Below, one piece after another: positions 21,166 to 32,384 of a DNA stretch of 64,000 nucleotides. How positions within the stretch are numbered: position 1 is the stretch's first letter; each line of letters starts with the position of its first letter. Below the pieces are notes generated by a model, which made no database searches, had not been told where the DNA came from, and was given only the letters and a program-made list of their open reading frames with translations. Source of the stretch: Sorex araneus (lineage: Eukaryota > Chordata > Mammalia > Eulipotyphla > Soricidae); the NCBI RefSeq assembly GCF_027595985.1, contig NC_073307.1, positions 39,852,323-39,916,322 of the forward strand, given 5' to 3'. A program made the position numbers and the translations under genes.

Positions 21166-22570
21166 AATCCTGAGGATTTCCACACTCCCATTAATTGGAA
21201 TTAGATGTTCAAAAGTAAATCTGTCAGTTGTACCAAAATCACTGATCACGATCATGATCTTATCACATGTGTTTCCTCATTGACCAAACTCCCAACTTCC
21301 AGGTAACTACTGAGTCCCCCAAAAACCATATAGAAAGTATCTAATCACTCCCCACTAAATGATTTATTGATTAAATCATCAAGCTATGCATTCCCCAAAG
21401 TAGGTCTGACCTCTGATCCCTTAACTCATCCTCTACCACCTTTTCCCACCATGCTCTCTTAGAGTTTGTACACTAGTAAATGTGGTTGGAATAAAGTTTT
21501 GACATTTAATTTTCTGTTTAATTTTTTTTCCTTTTTATAAGTAGCTTCAGGAACAAGGGTTGAAAAGCTCCTAAAACCAGGCTTGCTTTTTTAAGCTGAG
21601 AAGCAAGTGGTAAATCATTTTAATTAATATGTTTGAAATGCTCACCTGCATACGCATTAGCTGCTGGGGAGATTTCCAACTCTGATTAGACAATACAAAG
21701 GAAACCATCTTCCCAAGATGTCAAAAAACAGGCATAAAAGCTCTCCACTCCCGCACTGCTATTTCGATTATCTTGTTGACACCCCAGGTCCCTGAGTAAT
21801 AGTGGTGGCAACAGCCGGAATTTAGCCAAGATGAAAGTATATATAATCGCACAGCAGCCGCGGCAAAGCGGCATCAGACGGTAAATGCTTGAGCTCAATC
21901 CTATCTGCTCATAGGTCTGTGCAAAGTAACAAATGATTCTGAAACAGTTATTCCAAATAGCTTTTGCTCGTATGACTTTAAAGATAACTTGGCTGCCGAA
22001 TATTTGCTTCGTGATGAGAAAGAATACATATCTGGGAGGAGGATTTATGCACCCAGATGCACCATTTATTTTTTGCCCCAGGTACGAAGCACTGTGAATG
22101 AATTAGAAGTGGCCATCTACTCTTCCCCTAACCGTGGACATAGGAATGTGTCAGCCCCTCACCTTTAATTCATCCTGGTCCTAGTTATTTTCTAAAATGA
22201 TGTTATTCTCAGCTCTAATCTTAAATGGTCTCCAAACCTGGGACAAATAAAATCAAACATATTTAAGCATTCAAAATTCTGCTGTGTTCAGGCCTCTCTG
22301 AGAATCTAAACCCCAGTCCAGCTACATGCCTTGGAGCCTCACTCAATTAAGTTACTCTCCTGAACAGCACAGTCATTTTCACCAAAAGCAAATATTTTCG
22401 GACCAAAGCACTGAGCCTAGTTCAGGGCTGCTTCCCTCTTCTGACAATTAAACTTTGAGACACCAAGACACAATCTGGGGGAGATGATTGGGTAGAAGGT
22501 ATTTCTCTACTCATTTTCCGCATAGCCTACCAAATTTTTAAGCAAATATTTTCAAAGGGAAAATCATTAA
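21166..22570. other. unique sequence, candidate conserved non-coding element
   Basis: No repeat signature. 21540-22120 is unusual: ATTAATATG and TTAATTAAT homeodomain-type cores, several isolated CpGs (GCAGCCGCGGCAAAGCGGC) and no coding frame of note. This look is common in developmental enhancers, but the call is inference. Confidence 0.4.
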
Positions 22571-22574
22571 ATTA

Positions 22575-22970
22575 CTGTGTGGCTCTATGAAAGAACAAAA
22601 TCATGAAATTTGCCATGACCTGGGTGGAACCAGAGGATGTTTATGCTGAGCAAATACGCTGAAAGAATGATACGGAATGCTCTCTCTCATATGAGAAACT
22701 TAAAGATATATAGCAATGTAACAACAAAGCCAAAGGAGCCCATAGAGATTCAGCCCTTCACAAAGAGAGAACTGAGCCACCAAACTGAGTTGGTAGGGGT
22801 TGAAGGAGATAAAAATGGAAGGATCTTTGGGGACCCAGTGGGAGGGAACTGGATGCACTGGTGATGGGTGTGCTGCTGAAATTATGTGTATGGAAACAAT
22901 TGTTTATATTACTATAAATCATAGTATCTCAATCTGAAATTATAACCAAAATGTTTTAAAAAATAAATAT
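22575..22970 (+). mobile_element. L1 3' end, old
   Basis: Reads like the end of L1 ORF2 and 3' UTR: AAATTTGCCATGACCTGGGTGGA, CTCTCTCATATGAG, GGGAACTGGATGCACTGGTG, ending A-rich. Decayed. Confidence 0.65.
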
Positions 22971-22998
22971 AAAATTTTCTTAAAAACAAAAGAACACA

Positions 22999-23235
22999 GG
23001 GGGCTGGAGCAATAGCACAGCGGGTAGGACATTTGCCTTGCACTCGGCCGACCCGGGTTTGATTCCCAGCATCCCATATGGTCCCCCGAGCACCACCAGG
23101 AGTAATTCCTCAGTACATGAGCCAGGAATAACCCCTGTGCATTTCCGGGTGTGACTTAAAAAGCAAAAAAATAAAAAAATAAAAATAAATAAAAGGACAC
23201 AAAAAATAATAAAATAAAAATAAAAAATAAAAGGA
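22999..23235 (+). mobile_element. SOR-type poly(A) SINE, young, long A-rich tail
   Basis: GGGGGCTGGAGCAATAGCAC, CGACCCGGGTTTGATTCCC and ATTTCCGGGTGTGAC, then an AAAAATA-rich tail of about 75 bp. TSD-like AAAAGAACACA before the element and AAAAGGACACA after it. Confidence 0.93.
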
Positions 23236-23899
23236 CACACTGGTGAAGGGATGAGTACTTGATCAGTGTATAAATGAAATGTAAGCATGAAAGTCTGTAA
23301 CTGTACCTCACGGTGATTGATGTAAAAAAATTTTTTTAATTTAAATTAAAAAAAAATAAAGGGACAAGTCCTTTCTAAATTCACCTACAATCCCACTTTA
23401 ACAATAAGTACATTCAGAAACTTCAGTGAGAACAGGCCACGTGAGTTCCTAGCAGTGTATTTTACCATTAATAACCTGCCTTCAGACCAGACCACAAAAG
23501 AACTTGAGGCCCCACTGTGGATGACTGTGGCCATGGTTTCTTACCTCTGGCTTCTCCACAACTTAGACTTAATGCCATCCCCGTGACCTGATCCCCCACC
23601 ACATGTCAAACTAAAGTTTAAATAAGTAAGTTGCAGCAGTACTGCCCCCTTCTTTCTCCAGTGAGAAAACCATGCCCTGAGAGTTGCTCTTTCATTTCCA
23701 AGGCCATGTCAGCAGAGCTATGCCCTCTCGACACAGAATCCAGACCTGTTAGCACACCTACAGCTTTGAACCAAGCTTGTCTTGTGTGTGTCTGTGTAAG
23801 AAACCCAACTCCTTTCTTTTCCATCTAAGATTATTTCAGAGGCAATTTACCCATAGAGATTCCATTCTTCAAAAAGCTAGTCTACAAAGATCTTTATTA

Positions 23900-24062
23900 A
23901 AAGGCTAAGAGAGTACAGATGTTAAAATATATGCCTTGTATTGCAGCCAAGCCCTGTTTGATCCTGGGCACCACACAGTCCTGCTTTACCAGGTTCTGCC
24001 CTGGGGACCCCCAAGCACTGTTGGGGTAACCCAGAGATCCCTGATGCCATGAGCCCTCACAT
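23900..24062 (+). mobile_element. SINE, old copy
   Basis: Contains AGAGAGTACAGATGTTAAAATATATGCCTTG, CCTGTTTGATCCTGGGCACC and CCCCAAGCACTGTTGGGGTA. Diverged, of a variant type with a TTGGGGT body also seen near 34010. Confidence 0.55.
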
Positions 24063-24129
24063 TGAACTGCCAGAACAGTTGACCAAGAATTGCCTGAAGG
24101 GGTTCCAGGACTTCCTGAAACCTGCTTGG

Positions 24130-24260
24130 GATACCCCCAAAAGACTCCGGTGGTGGGATTGGTGCTGGAACACTATATTTCTAAAACTTAACTGTGAGTA
24201 ACTATGGAAATCGTGATGCTTTAATAAAATTTTTGTTAAAAATCATTGCCAAAAATAAAA
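24130..24260 (+). mobile_element. L1-like 3' end fragment
   Basis: GGTGGTGGGATTGGTGCTGG followed by ATAAAATTTTTGTTAAAAA. Short and old. Confidence 0.35.
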
Positions 24261-24479
24261 AGACTTTGACTAAAACACAAATGATTTCATGAGAGGTGAT
24301 ACCTTAGATTATTATCAACCACTGTTTCAGAATGGACTGGAGGGAAACAAATGAACTGAGAACTGGGAACATTAATAATGATAAAAGAAGTGTGGAGAGG
24401 GGTCAAGAGAGAACAGTATAGGCTAAAGAGGTAGATGCTGGCAATGACAATGAGGAGATACGAAAATAAACATTCCACT

Positions 24480-24990
24480 TTTTTAGCTGTGGTTTATATA
24501 CGTGACAGAATACTATTCTCCCATTAAAAATATTAAAGCATGCCTTTGGGGGAAAAATGGATGAATCTTGAGGTGACCATTTTTGAAATAATTTAAGAAA
24601 TGAAAGACAATTGCTGAAAGTTTTATTTAGAAATGCTAAGTGAATTACTAAAGTAAATGGAAAACACCAACCAAACTATTAGGATCTGTGAAAACAATGG
24701 TGGCTGCCAGAAGGGAAAGAGGGTGGTTGGCAGGAATGAAGTGAGGGGTTAATTGGAGGGGGAGAGCATAGAGATAGTGCAGTGGGTGGGTAGGACTCTC
24801 ACCCTACATGCAGTTGACCTGGGTTCGACTCCCAGCATCCCTTATGGTCCCCTGAACATCACTAGAAGAAATTCTTTAGTGCAAAGCCTCTGGGTGAGCA
24901 TCACTGGGAATGGACAAAAAAATCCCTCAAAAATTGTTTGTGGTGGTGGTGGAATGGTATTGCAACATTTGTGATTGAAAGAATATTGAC
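24480..24990 (+). mobile_element. L1 3' region, old, with a SINE inserted
   Basis: ACAGAATACTATTCTCCCATTAAAAA and AATGGATGAATCTTGAGG mark the ORF2 end. GTGGCTGCCAGAAGGGAAAG continues it. A SINE at 24757-24915 splits the 3' part, and GTGGTGGTGGAATGG resumes it. Confidence 0.65.
24757..24918 (+). mobile_element. SOR-type SINE inside an L1
   Basis: GAGATAGTGCAGTGGGTGGG, GACCTGGGTTCGACTCCCAGC and CTTATGGTCCCCTGAAC. Moderately young. It gives an age order: the L1 came first, then the SINE. Confidence 0.85.
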
Positions 24991-25009
24991 CATATAAAGG
25001 TGTTAACTA

Positions 25010-25091
25010 GTAATACGGAATTCATGCCTGCTTCAGTCAGCTTAATCAGTGGTTTAATAAATAGCAGTACTCCTACATTTTTTTAAAAAAG
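25010..25091 (+). mobile_element. short (~80 bp) retroposed unit with TSD
   Basis: The unit runs from GTAATACGGAATTCATGCC to TAATAAATAGCAGTACTCC and an A-rich tail, flanked by GGTGTTAACTA at 24999-25009 and 25092-25102. Homologous to the units at 18183 and 40796. Confidence 0.75.
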
Positions 25092-25109
25092 GGTGTTAAC
25101 TAAAACCCT

Positions 25110-28100
25110 GAAATTCCATAATGTTGTTAACCAATGATAATCCATTTAAGTTAAAAAGAATTAAGCTTCCTCATGAATATTCAAGAAACTTGCAAATTCA
25201 TCCTGAACTGGCACTCTGGATGAAGTATATATTGAGAACAGAGACACATAAATTGATTGTAAGTTAATTATGTTGACAAACTGAGTTGAGACTCCAGGAG
25301 ATCAAATAACTACAGAAGAATCAAAGTATAAATTATTCTAAAGAGTGGGTTAAAGATTTGCTTCTTTGCAAGAGTCCTAGTTTCTTATAAATCTTTTTAG
25401 CCTTTCATTCTGTCAGTGAACTCCTTTACAAACCTGAACCTCTGTCCAATACCCCCAATATATGTGAAACCCTATAACCAGCTTTCTGGCTCAGGATTGT
25501 CCTGAAATCTCCATCTCATAGAAATTTGGAAAAGAATTCAAGTTTTGTCTTTCCCCAGAGAAGAGGAGGTGGGCACAATGTTTTGCAAATTTAAAATTAC
25601 CACTTATATATGTGACTAAGGTAAATGCCTTACTGTCAGAATCTGGAAACTCTTGACATCTTATAAAATTGTTTCCAAAATGCATTTAAACTAACCCTTT
25701 TGTATGAGATGGTGTGCTAAATGGAAGGCCACAAATTACACAGTTGGACCTCCCAAAGACTAAGAAAAGCACTTGAGTACTCAGAAAAGGCAAAAGACAA
25801 ATAGCACCAAATCAGGATGAATGGACTAAGCAACTGCTGTGTCATTGTGGATTCTTTCTAAACTCCATTATGCATCAATCTGATGATCCCTCCTCCCTCC
25901 ATCCTCACCACCCCCCCCCCCGACTATCAATCATATCCCAGGTCTGAATAAATTGAACACAAAGCCCGTTTTCCAGAAGGACAATTCAGCAACTACCAAA
26001 ATACTGAGTTAGGAAGAGCTTCAATGCTTGGAATAGCCAAGCCCCTGATACCCACAAATTTCCCCTACAATGGCTCCACCAAGTAGTTTCTTCAAGCATG
26101 GTCTAATGCCTTCAAGGAATGAGAATATCCACTTTCTATACATTAAAATAAAGAAGAAAGTACGATATTTTGGCAGATGTAACATAAACTACCTTTTCTA
26201 AGGGACAAATTCACTTTGCAGAACTGACAGTTTCTACTTGCATCCTTGGGACCAGAGAGGAAAAAAAAATCTACCTTCTTCTACCAGAAGACAGTTCTTC
26301 TAATATTTAGATGGTTATCTCAGTCTTTCGAATCTTTTCTTCAACTTTACAATTCCATTCCTCCAAAGATCCAGATTCCATTTCTCCATTGCCATACAAT
26401 TTTCTACAAAATGTATCCAATTTGTTCTATATCTGCCTTAATGTACATTCCCCAGAACTGAAGTTCAAAACCATTTTTAGTAACTAAGTTGCCAAATAAA
26501 ATCCGTATCTTTTCTATCCATCAGCTAAAAGCTACCCATAAACCTCAGTCTAAAAACAGAAAAACATCAGACATGGGCAATGTTTCATTTCGGGAGTGGG
26601 GGGAGTTGGAAATTCTTTATAAAGAGCTAGAAGTTATTTGATTTTCTCAAGTCTGCAAACAGTCCCAGGTCCAAAACGGCCATCTCGAACCATCCGGCAA
26701 CTTGGTGAGTTAATTCTTTTCATCACTACCCAATGCTGAACAAATACAGGTCAACTGATATTCATTCTAGTTTATAATAGAGCATAAGAGCACAGGTTTG
26801 TCACTAGAACCACATGAGCACATTAATTAAAAGTTTGGGATAACATCTTCTAAAAGTTATTTCTTCTCCCTAGAAATGAGGATTTCACTACATTCTTGCC
26901 ATGTCCCTCTGTAAAATGTTGACACAATGCTTATTTTGTGGAGGAAACAGTAAACACTGGATCCCCTCACAGCATAAAATACTGACTTCAACTTCCATCT
27001 CATCTCTTTTTACTAATGACTAGCGACAAAAGACCAAGGTTTGCATGCTTTCATAGCCCTCAAACCTCAACACCTAGCATAAGGAGACACGCATTCTAAA
27101 CATCAGCATGAGCATCTGCTTCAGATTCTGTCATCTATCACATCAAAATGATTCTATTTATACCCATATAAACATATGTTTATGTATCAGTTTCACAAGG
27201 GATATTTGAAAATTCTCAGGTAATTTATAAGATTAACCATCATAAAATAATAATGGACCAAACTCTCGGGCAATTATATTGAAACAATTGTATAGGCCTC
27301 ACCATTTTAGGAAAACAAGGTGGCATTTAAATTTCTACTATTCTTCATGTTGATCCAATTCTAAACTCCAGTTTTTCCTCAAGTAATGATGCATCAAGAT
27401 ACAACAGTCAAACTGGAAAGGCAATAGGTGACGGATGGAGAAAGCCAGCGTCCATCTGACTTCTGAGCAGAGGTTCTACAAGTTAAAGAAAAGCTTTGAT
27501 GGTCTCCAGCATCTACTCTGAGCAATAAAATTAAGAGCATTCACTCCCACCCACTGCAACCAAGGAGGCCCTGGTGAGCATAACAGCTTCAGCAATTTGA
27601 GTGGGTGAAATTTATTTCTTCTGAAGAAATAAATTTGTTTCCTACACAGCATCCCAATTATCTCATTAATCTGCTTTTCATTTGACGCACTTTCCTTTCA
27701 TCAAAAGTGAAATGCTCTATGGTTATGGCAAAGGAAACAGCCCAGCCACTGGGTGCACACACAGCCACACAAGGCAAAGAATTCAGGCTCTGGAACAAGT
27801 TTGACCTGAGCTTGAGTCCCAGGTGTGCTGTGAACTTACTCTTTATCTTGAAGCAACTTTCCTCAGCCTCTCAGAACCGCAATTTCCTCCTTTGTGAGAG
27901 AAGCTAATTATCCTGTGAAGGGAGGGTAATTACCCTGTCCAGTGAAAGGAGGGATCTCTAGACCCTCAGCATCAGGGTTTTAAAGAAACCCTCACTCACG
28001 GTGGGAGGAACCTGTCCACCACTTTACCCTCCCATGATAAATTCAGAGCTTTGGAGAGGGGCCAAGTAGATCAACACAGCTCACCTCCCACCCGCTCAAA

Positions 28101-28740
28101 TATACTAAGCAGGACTTCTTTGATGGGGAAAGCAAGTCTGGGTGACAGGAGAGGGAGTCACTAGGTGTTCCTAGAAACAAAAAGTGCCAGTGCTTCTGAC
28201 ACTCGGACGACTGCATCCCGCTACATTGTGCCACCTGTGAAATGGCATCTGCTGGGCAAACACCCACCTGAACTGAGGCTGCTCATTATCTGTGGTTTGA
28301 ACAGATAGAGCACCAAGAGGGGAGGTGCTCTCAGCACGGTGATTTGCTGGGAAAGTAAAGGGAGAACCCTCCCCCCTATTTTACAGCCCCCACTCCCATA
28401 CATTCCTAGGAGTCTCGGTCCAAAAAAGGGATTGTCTGTGTCACATAGGATGGTCCAACAGAACATCCAGAGAGTTGTTGTCCACAAATTCAAATCCTGC
28501 AAACTCTGGTTCCCTGGCAGCACCTCAAGCCCTGTTCTCAGACCCCAGGTTAGAAGCATCTTGTTCTGTCTGGGCGCCCTCACTGAGCTCTGGACTCCCT
28601 ATTTCTGAGACCTCAGAATGAGAGAATCTGTGGGTAGATTTGGTGCGACTCCCCCCCTGGAAAGGGGGAGTCTGCTCTCCCAGCTAAAACTGAGCAATGT
28701 GTCTCCTCAGCTTCCTTCCTTTCCTCTCTTTATAGGCTAA
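25110..28740. other. long unique intergenic stretch
   Basis: About 3.6 kb with no SINE, L1 or LTR that I can identify, which is unusual for this window. A short poly(C) is at 25911-25921. Many short frames, none with family features. Such a repeat-poor block may be under selection, but this is only inference. Confidence 0.45.
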
Positions 28741-28746
28741 GGATTC

Positions 28747-28748
<2 letters not shown>

Positions 28749-28799
<51 letters not shown>
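28749..28799. repeat. (GA)n microsatellite
   Basis: About 25 uninterrupted GA units. Confidence 0.97.
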
Positions 28800-28810
<11 letters not shown>

Positions 28811-28897
28811 GGAAGAGAATTTAGGAATATTAAGAGAAAGAAAGAGCAGAGGGTAAAATCAGCTCCTGGTTGTATACAGAATATTGATTAGGGGACC

Positions 28898-29078
28898 TGA
28901 GGTTTTTTTTGGTCTGGGGGCCAGCTGTACTCCCCAGACTTATTCCTGGCTCTGTGCTGAGGAGTCATTCCTGGGATGTTCAGAGAACCTTATGAGGATG
29001 CTGAAGGTTGAACCCGGGTTGGATGTGGCAAGGCAAGTTCCCTATCACTGTATCATCACTCTGATCCCTGAATATTGG
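28898..29078 (-). mobile_element. SOR-type SINE, minus copy
   Basis: Contains CTTATTCCTGGCTCTGTGCTGAGGAGTCATTCC, TTGAACCCGGGTTGGATGTGGCAAGGCAAG. Its promoter-proximal end is replaced by ATCACTGTATCATCACTCTGATCCC. Confidence 0.8.
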
Positions 29079-29099
29079 TATTTTGAGCCTTAAAAACAA

Positions 29100-29265
29100 A
29101 GCCCAAAGTTGAGGTGCCAGAGACATGCTTGTCTTACACGCAGGTGACCCACATTCAATCCCTGGCACCACATATGTTCCTCTGGATCTTGCCAAAAATG
29201 AACCCTGAGTACAGGCAGATGTGGCCCAAACTCTGCTTGCCAACCTATCCCCACTCCCACCCCCC
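29100..29265 (+). mobile_element. SOR-type SINE, old copy
   Basis: Contains GCTTGTCTTACACGCAGGTGACCC, ATTCAATCCCTGGCACCACATATG and a short 3' part. Diverged. Confidence 0.65.
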
Positions 29266-29280
29266 AAAAAAAGGAAAAGT

Positions 29281-29463
29281 AGGAGCTGGAGAGATAGCAC
29301 AGCAAGTAGGGCATTTGCTTTGCATGTGGCCAACCCAGGTTCGATTCCCAGCATCCTATATAGTCCCCTGAGCACCGCCAGGAGTAATACCTGAGTGCAA
29401 AGCCAGGAGTAACCCCTGTGAATAGCCAGGTGTGACCCAAAAAGCAAAAAAAAAAAAAAAAAA
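29281..29463 (+). mobile_element. SOR-type poly(A) SINE, young
   Basis: GGAGCTGGAGAGATAGCACA, AACCCAGGTTCGATTCCCAG, GAGCACCGCCAGGAGTAATACC and a pure A20 tail. AAAAGGAAAA occurs on both sides (29270s and 29467-29476), a probable TSD. Confidence 0.93.
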
Positions 29464-29639
29464 ATGGAAAAGGAAAAAACTGAACCTAGAACCTCAGTTC
29501 TATTTCTTGCTGGGATTCTGAAACACTAGGAATCAGAATTACTAGGTATTTACCAGAAACTATGCAAAGTATTTTCATGAGGAACTCTAGTGAGAACAAG
29601 GTATTACCATCAATGCAGAATTTGGATTTGATTTACTCT

Positions 29640-29836
29640 GGTTTGGTTTGCTTTGGTTTTGTTTGGGTTTGGGTTTGGAGACACTCCAGCAGAGCTCAGG
29701 GAGCACTTCCAGGTCTGTGAAGGAGCATCATTCCCAGCAGTGCTCAGGAGACCACGTGGTGTTGGGAATGAAACCTGGGGTTCCTGCATATGAAACACGA
29801 AGTAGCCCTTTGAGCTCACTCTAGGCCTGGGTGTGG
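29640..29836 (-). mobile_element. SOR-type SINE, old minus copy
   Basis: Contains GGAGACACTCCAGCAGAGCTCAGGG, CAGTGCTCAGGAGACCACGTGG and GAATGAAACCTGGGGTTCC. Starts with a (GGTTT)n-like tail remnant. Confidence 0.7.
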
Positions 29837-29929
29837 CTGTGTGTGTTTGTTCCTACCTACTGACCCTCCTGGCTCACCTGCCAGGGCTGAGAAGGAGGCA
29901 GTTTATCAAAAAATAAGAAGAAAGGGGGC

Positions 29930-30086
29930 TGGAGTGATAGCATAATGAGTAGGGTGTTTGCCTTGTACACTGCCAACCTGGATTCGATTCCCAGCATCCC
30001 ATATCCCGAGCACCACCAGGAGTAATTCCTGAGTGCAGAGCAAGGAGTAATCCCTGTGTATCACCAGGTGTGACCCAAAAAGAAAA

Positions 30087-30117
<31 letters not shown>

Positions 30118-30122
30118 ATAGA
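29930..30122 (+). mobile_element. SOR-type SINE with (AAAT)n tail
   Basis: GGGGGCTGGAGTGATAGCAT, CTGGATTCGATTCCCAGC, a deletion that removes GGTCCC, and a tail expanded as AAAT units (30084-30120). Probable TSD AATAAGAAGAAAG / AATAAAAAGAAAA. Confidence 0.9.
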
Positions 30123-30124
30123 AA

Positions 30125-30865
30125 TAAAAAGAAAATGAACTATGTGGCCTGCCCTGCGGAGAGCCACCCATACCAATCTCACTTGGGGCGGGGGGTAAGA
30201 TGGCGTGTCCCACTCCTGTGTGGCTCACATCAAGAACTCTGAGAAAGGTGTCCAAGTAGAGGCCGGACAGTATCACCAAGTGCAGAAGTGACCCCTTCCC
30301 AGTGCCTCCCACCCAGCAGCATGGGGGCAGGAGATGGAGAGGAAGGAAGGACGGCACAGGGCCTGGAGAAACGGGGGAGTTCAGAGAACAGGCCTGGACT
30401 TGGCTATGGAGGCTGAGGAGAAGTCAGGGTCCAAAACTAAAAATAGGGCCCCTCCCACTTATGGGACCCCCTCTTTAAAATCCCAGACTAGTGTGGCCTG
30501 AAAAAAATGGGCTAGCATTGGTGACATCTCTCGTGTGTGGTTTTCCTCCTGTGAAGTGCCTCTGGGGTGATAATGAGGGCCCCCAGGGCACTGTATTCAT
30601 GGAAATACTCTTCTGATGTTCTTCAGATCCCAGGACAAGAAAGCTGTGTCATGCCACTTAGAATTTAATTATGTGCTGATCCTCCTATATTAAAGGATCC
30701 CTGTTCCTTTTCTGGCAGGCGGAGGAGGCTGGCACTCACTCTCCCCTTTGCTTACTCGGGGTGAGGATGCTCCGGTCGGGGGGTGGGGCACAGTGGAGTG
30801 TTGAGGGGTGAGAGAAGTTCTCTAAAAAAAAAAAAGGCATTGAATATAAAAGAGACATTTAATGA
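30125..30865. other. unique GC-richer intergenic sequence
   Basis: No gene recognised. Contains scattered CpGs and GGGGCGGGG at 30185-30193 but no CpG island. Confidence 0.4.
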
Positions 30866-31020
30866 GACAAGCTGAGCCAGAGAGATTGCACAAACCGCTG
30901 AGCTCGGATTCCATTCCTCACACGACACAGTCCCCAAGTGCTGCGGGGAGCAACCCCACAAGCACTGAGCTGGGGGTTGCCTCCAGCACCACCCTGTGTG
31001 TCCCCCAAACAAACTAAAAA
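30866..31020 (+). mobile_element. SINE, old variant copy
   Basis: GAGCCAGAGAGATTGCACAAACC, GGATTCCATTCCTCACACGAC and TGCGGGGAGCAACCCC, with an AAACAAAC end. Confidence 0.6.
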
Positions 31021-31067
31021 TAAAGAGACCATCCCAAAGTTCTGATGCCTTAAAAGTCTACTGGTGT

Positions 31068-31771
31068 AGAAATGGCATCTGTACCTATATATTTATTGCA
31101 GCACTGTTCACAATAGCCAAAATCTGGAAACAACCCGAGTGCCCTAAAACAGATGACTGGTTAAAGAAACTTTGGTACATCTACACAATGGAATACTATG
31201 CAGCAGTTAGGAGAGATGAAGTCAAGAAATTTGCTTATAAATGGATAAACATGGAGAGTATCATACTAAGTGGAATGAGTCAGAAAGAGAGGGACAGACA
31301 TAAAGGGACTGCACTCATTTGTGGAGTGTGGGGTAGCATCCCATGAGGCTGACACCCAAGGATGGTAGATGCAAGGGCCAGGGGGATTGCCCCATAGGTG
31401 GAAGACTGCTTCACAAGCAGAGGGGAGAAGGCAGATGGAATGGAGAAGGGATCACTAAGAAAATGATGGCTGGAGGAACCTGTTGGGATGGGAGATGCAT
31501 GCCGAAAGTAGATAATGGACCAAACATGATGACCTCTCGGTGTCTGTGTTGCAAGCCATAATGCCCAAAAGTAGAGAGAGAGTATGGAATATATTGTCTG
31601 CCATGGAGGCAGGCGGAGGGTGGGAAAGTTGGGGGGGGGGTGGTATACCCGGGATATTGGTGGTGAAGAATGTGCAGTGGTGGAGGGATGGGTATTTGAT
31701 CATTGTGAGATTGTAATCCAAACGTGAAAGCTTGTAACTATCTCCCGGTGATTCAATAAAATTTAAAGAAA
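31068..31771 (+). mobile_element. L1 3' end, young, 16-bp TSD
   Basis: A 704-bp 5'-truncated insertion flanked by AAAAGTCTACTGGTGT at 31052-31067 and 31772-31787. 31070-31330 encodes the last part of L1 ORF2 (AALFTIAKIWKQPECPKTDDW and TMEYYAAVRR are typical). It is followed by a full 3' UTR, the end GATTCAATAAAATTT and a short A tail. The reading frame is still open for over 110 codons, which suggests recent insertion. Confidence 0.95.
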
Positions 31772-32039
31772 AAAAGTCTACTGGTGTCAACCAGAATCTT
31801 GGCACGTATAAGCCAGAGACCAAGTCAAAACCTAAGAACTACCAACCCCAAAGAAACAATAAGTTTTCCCAAATGAGGCCCATGTTTAAGCTAGAGTCAG
31901 TCAAGTGCAGCTCCCTCGCCTGATTCCACATCTCTTAAGAAAACTGTTCCAAACTCCCATGGATAGAGAGCTTCCAACCACGTTCATCTGGCACTATTCA
32001 AGTATGCTTGGGCACAAAATAAACTCAAAACTTTCATAT

Positions 32040-32195
32040 GCTGGCCAGGAAGTACAGCAGGTAAGGCGAAGGGCTGATGTGCCGTGCTCATGGCACACTG
32101 GGCTTCACATATCATTATCTGAGCACTGCCAGGAGTGACTTCTGAGCACAGAGAGCTCTGGGTACCTCCAGCTGTGGCCCAAAACCAAAACAAAT
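32040..32195 (+). mobile_element. SOR-type SINE, old copy
   Basis: Contains AGTACAGCAGGTAAGGC, GCACTGCCAGGAGTGACTTCTGAGCACAGAG and AGCTGTGGCCCAAAACC. Confidence 0.7.
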
Positions 32196-32330
32196 TTCAC
32201 ATGCTCTGCTTACCTTTTAACGAACGTAGCCAGCACTGGTGCAAAAAGATAACAAAAATATTCACTACCATTAGCTGGAAGTTAACTGTTACCTGTCTGC
32301 TCTCAGTTTCTATGTGTTAAAATATATATT

Positions 32331-32342
32331 TTATATATATAT

Positions 32343-32380
<38 letters not shown>
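32331..32380. repeat. (TA)n microsatellite
   Basis: TA run with a central (CATA)n block. Confidence 0.95.
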
Positions 32381-32384
32381 CGCA

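Noticed and set aside
28980..29447. 155-codon minus frame
   Set aside because: Runs through two SINEs; such Gly/Cys/Leu-rich strings recur at each SINE copy in the window.
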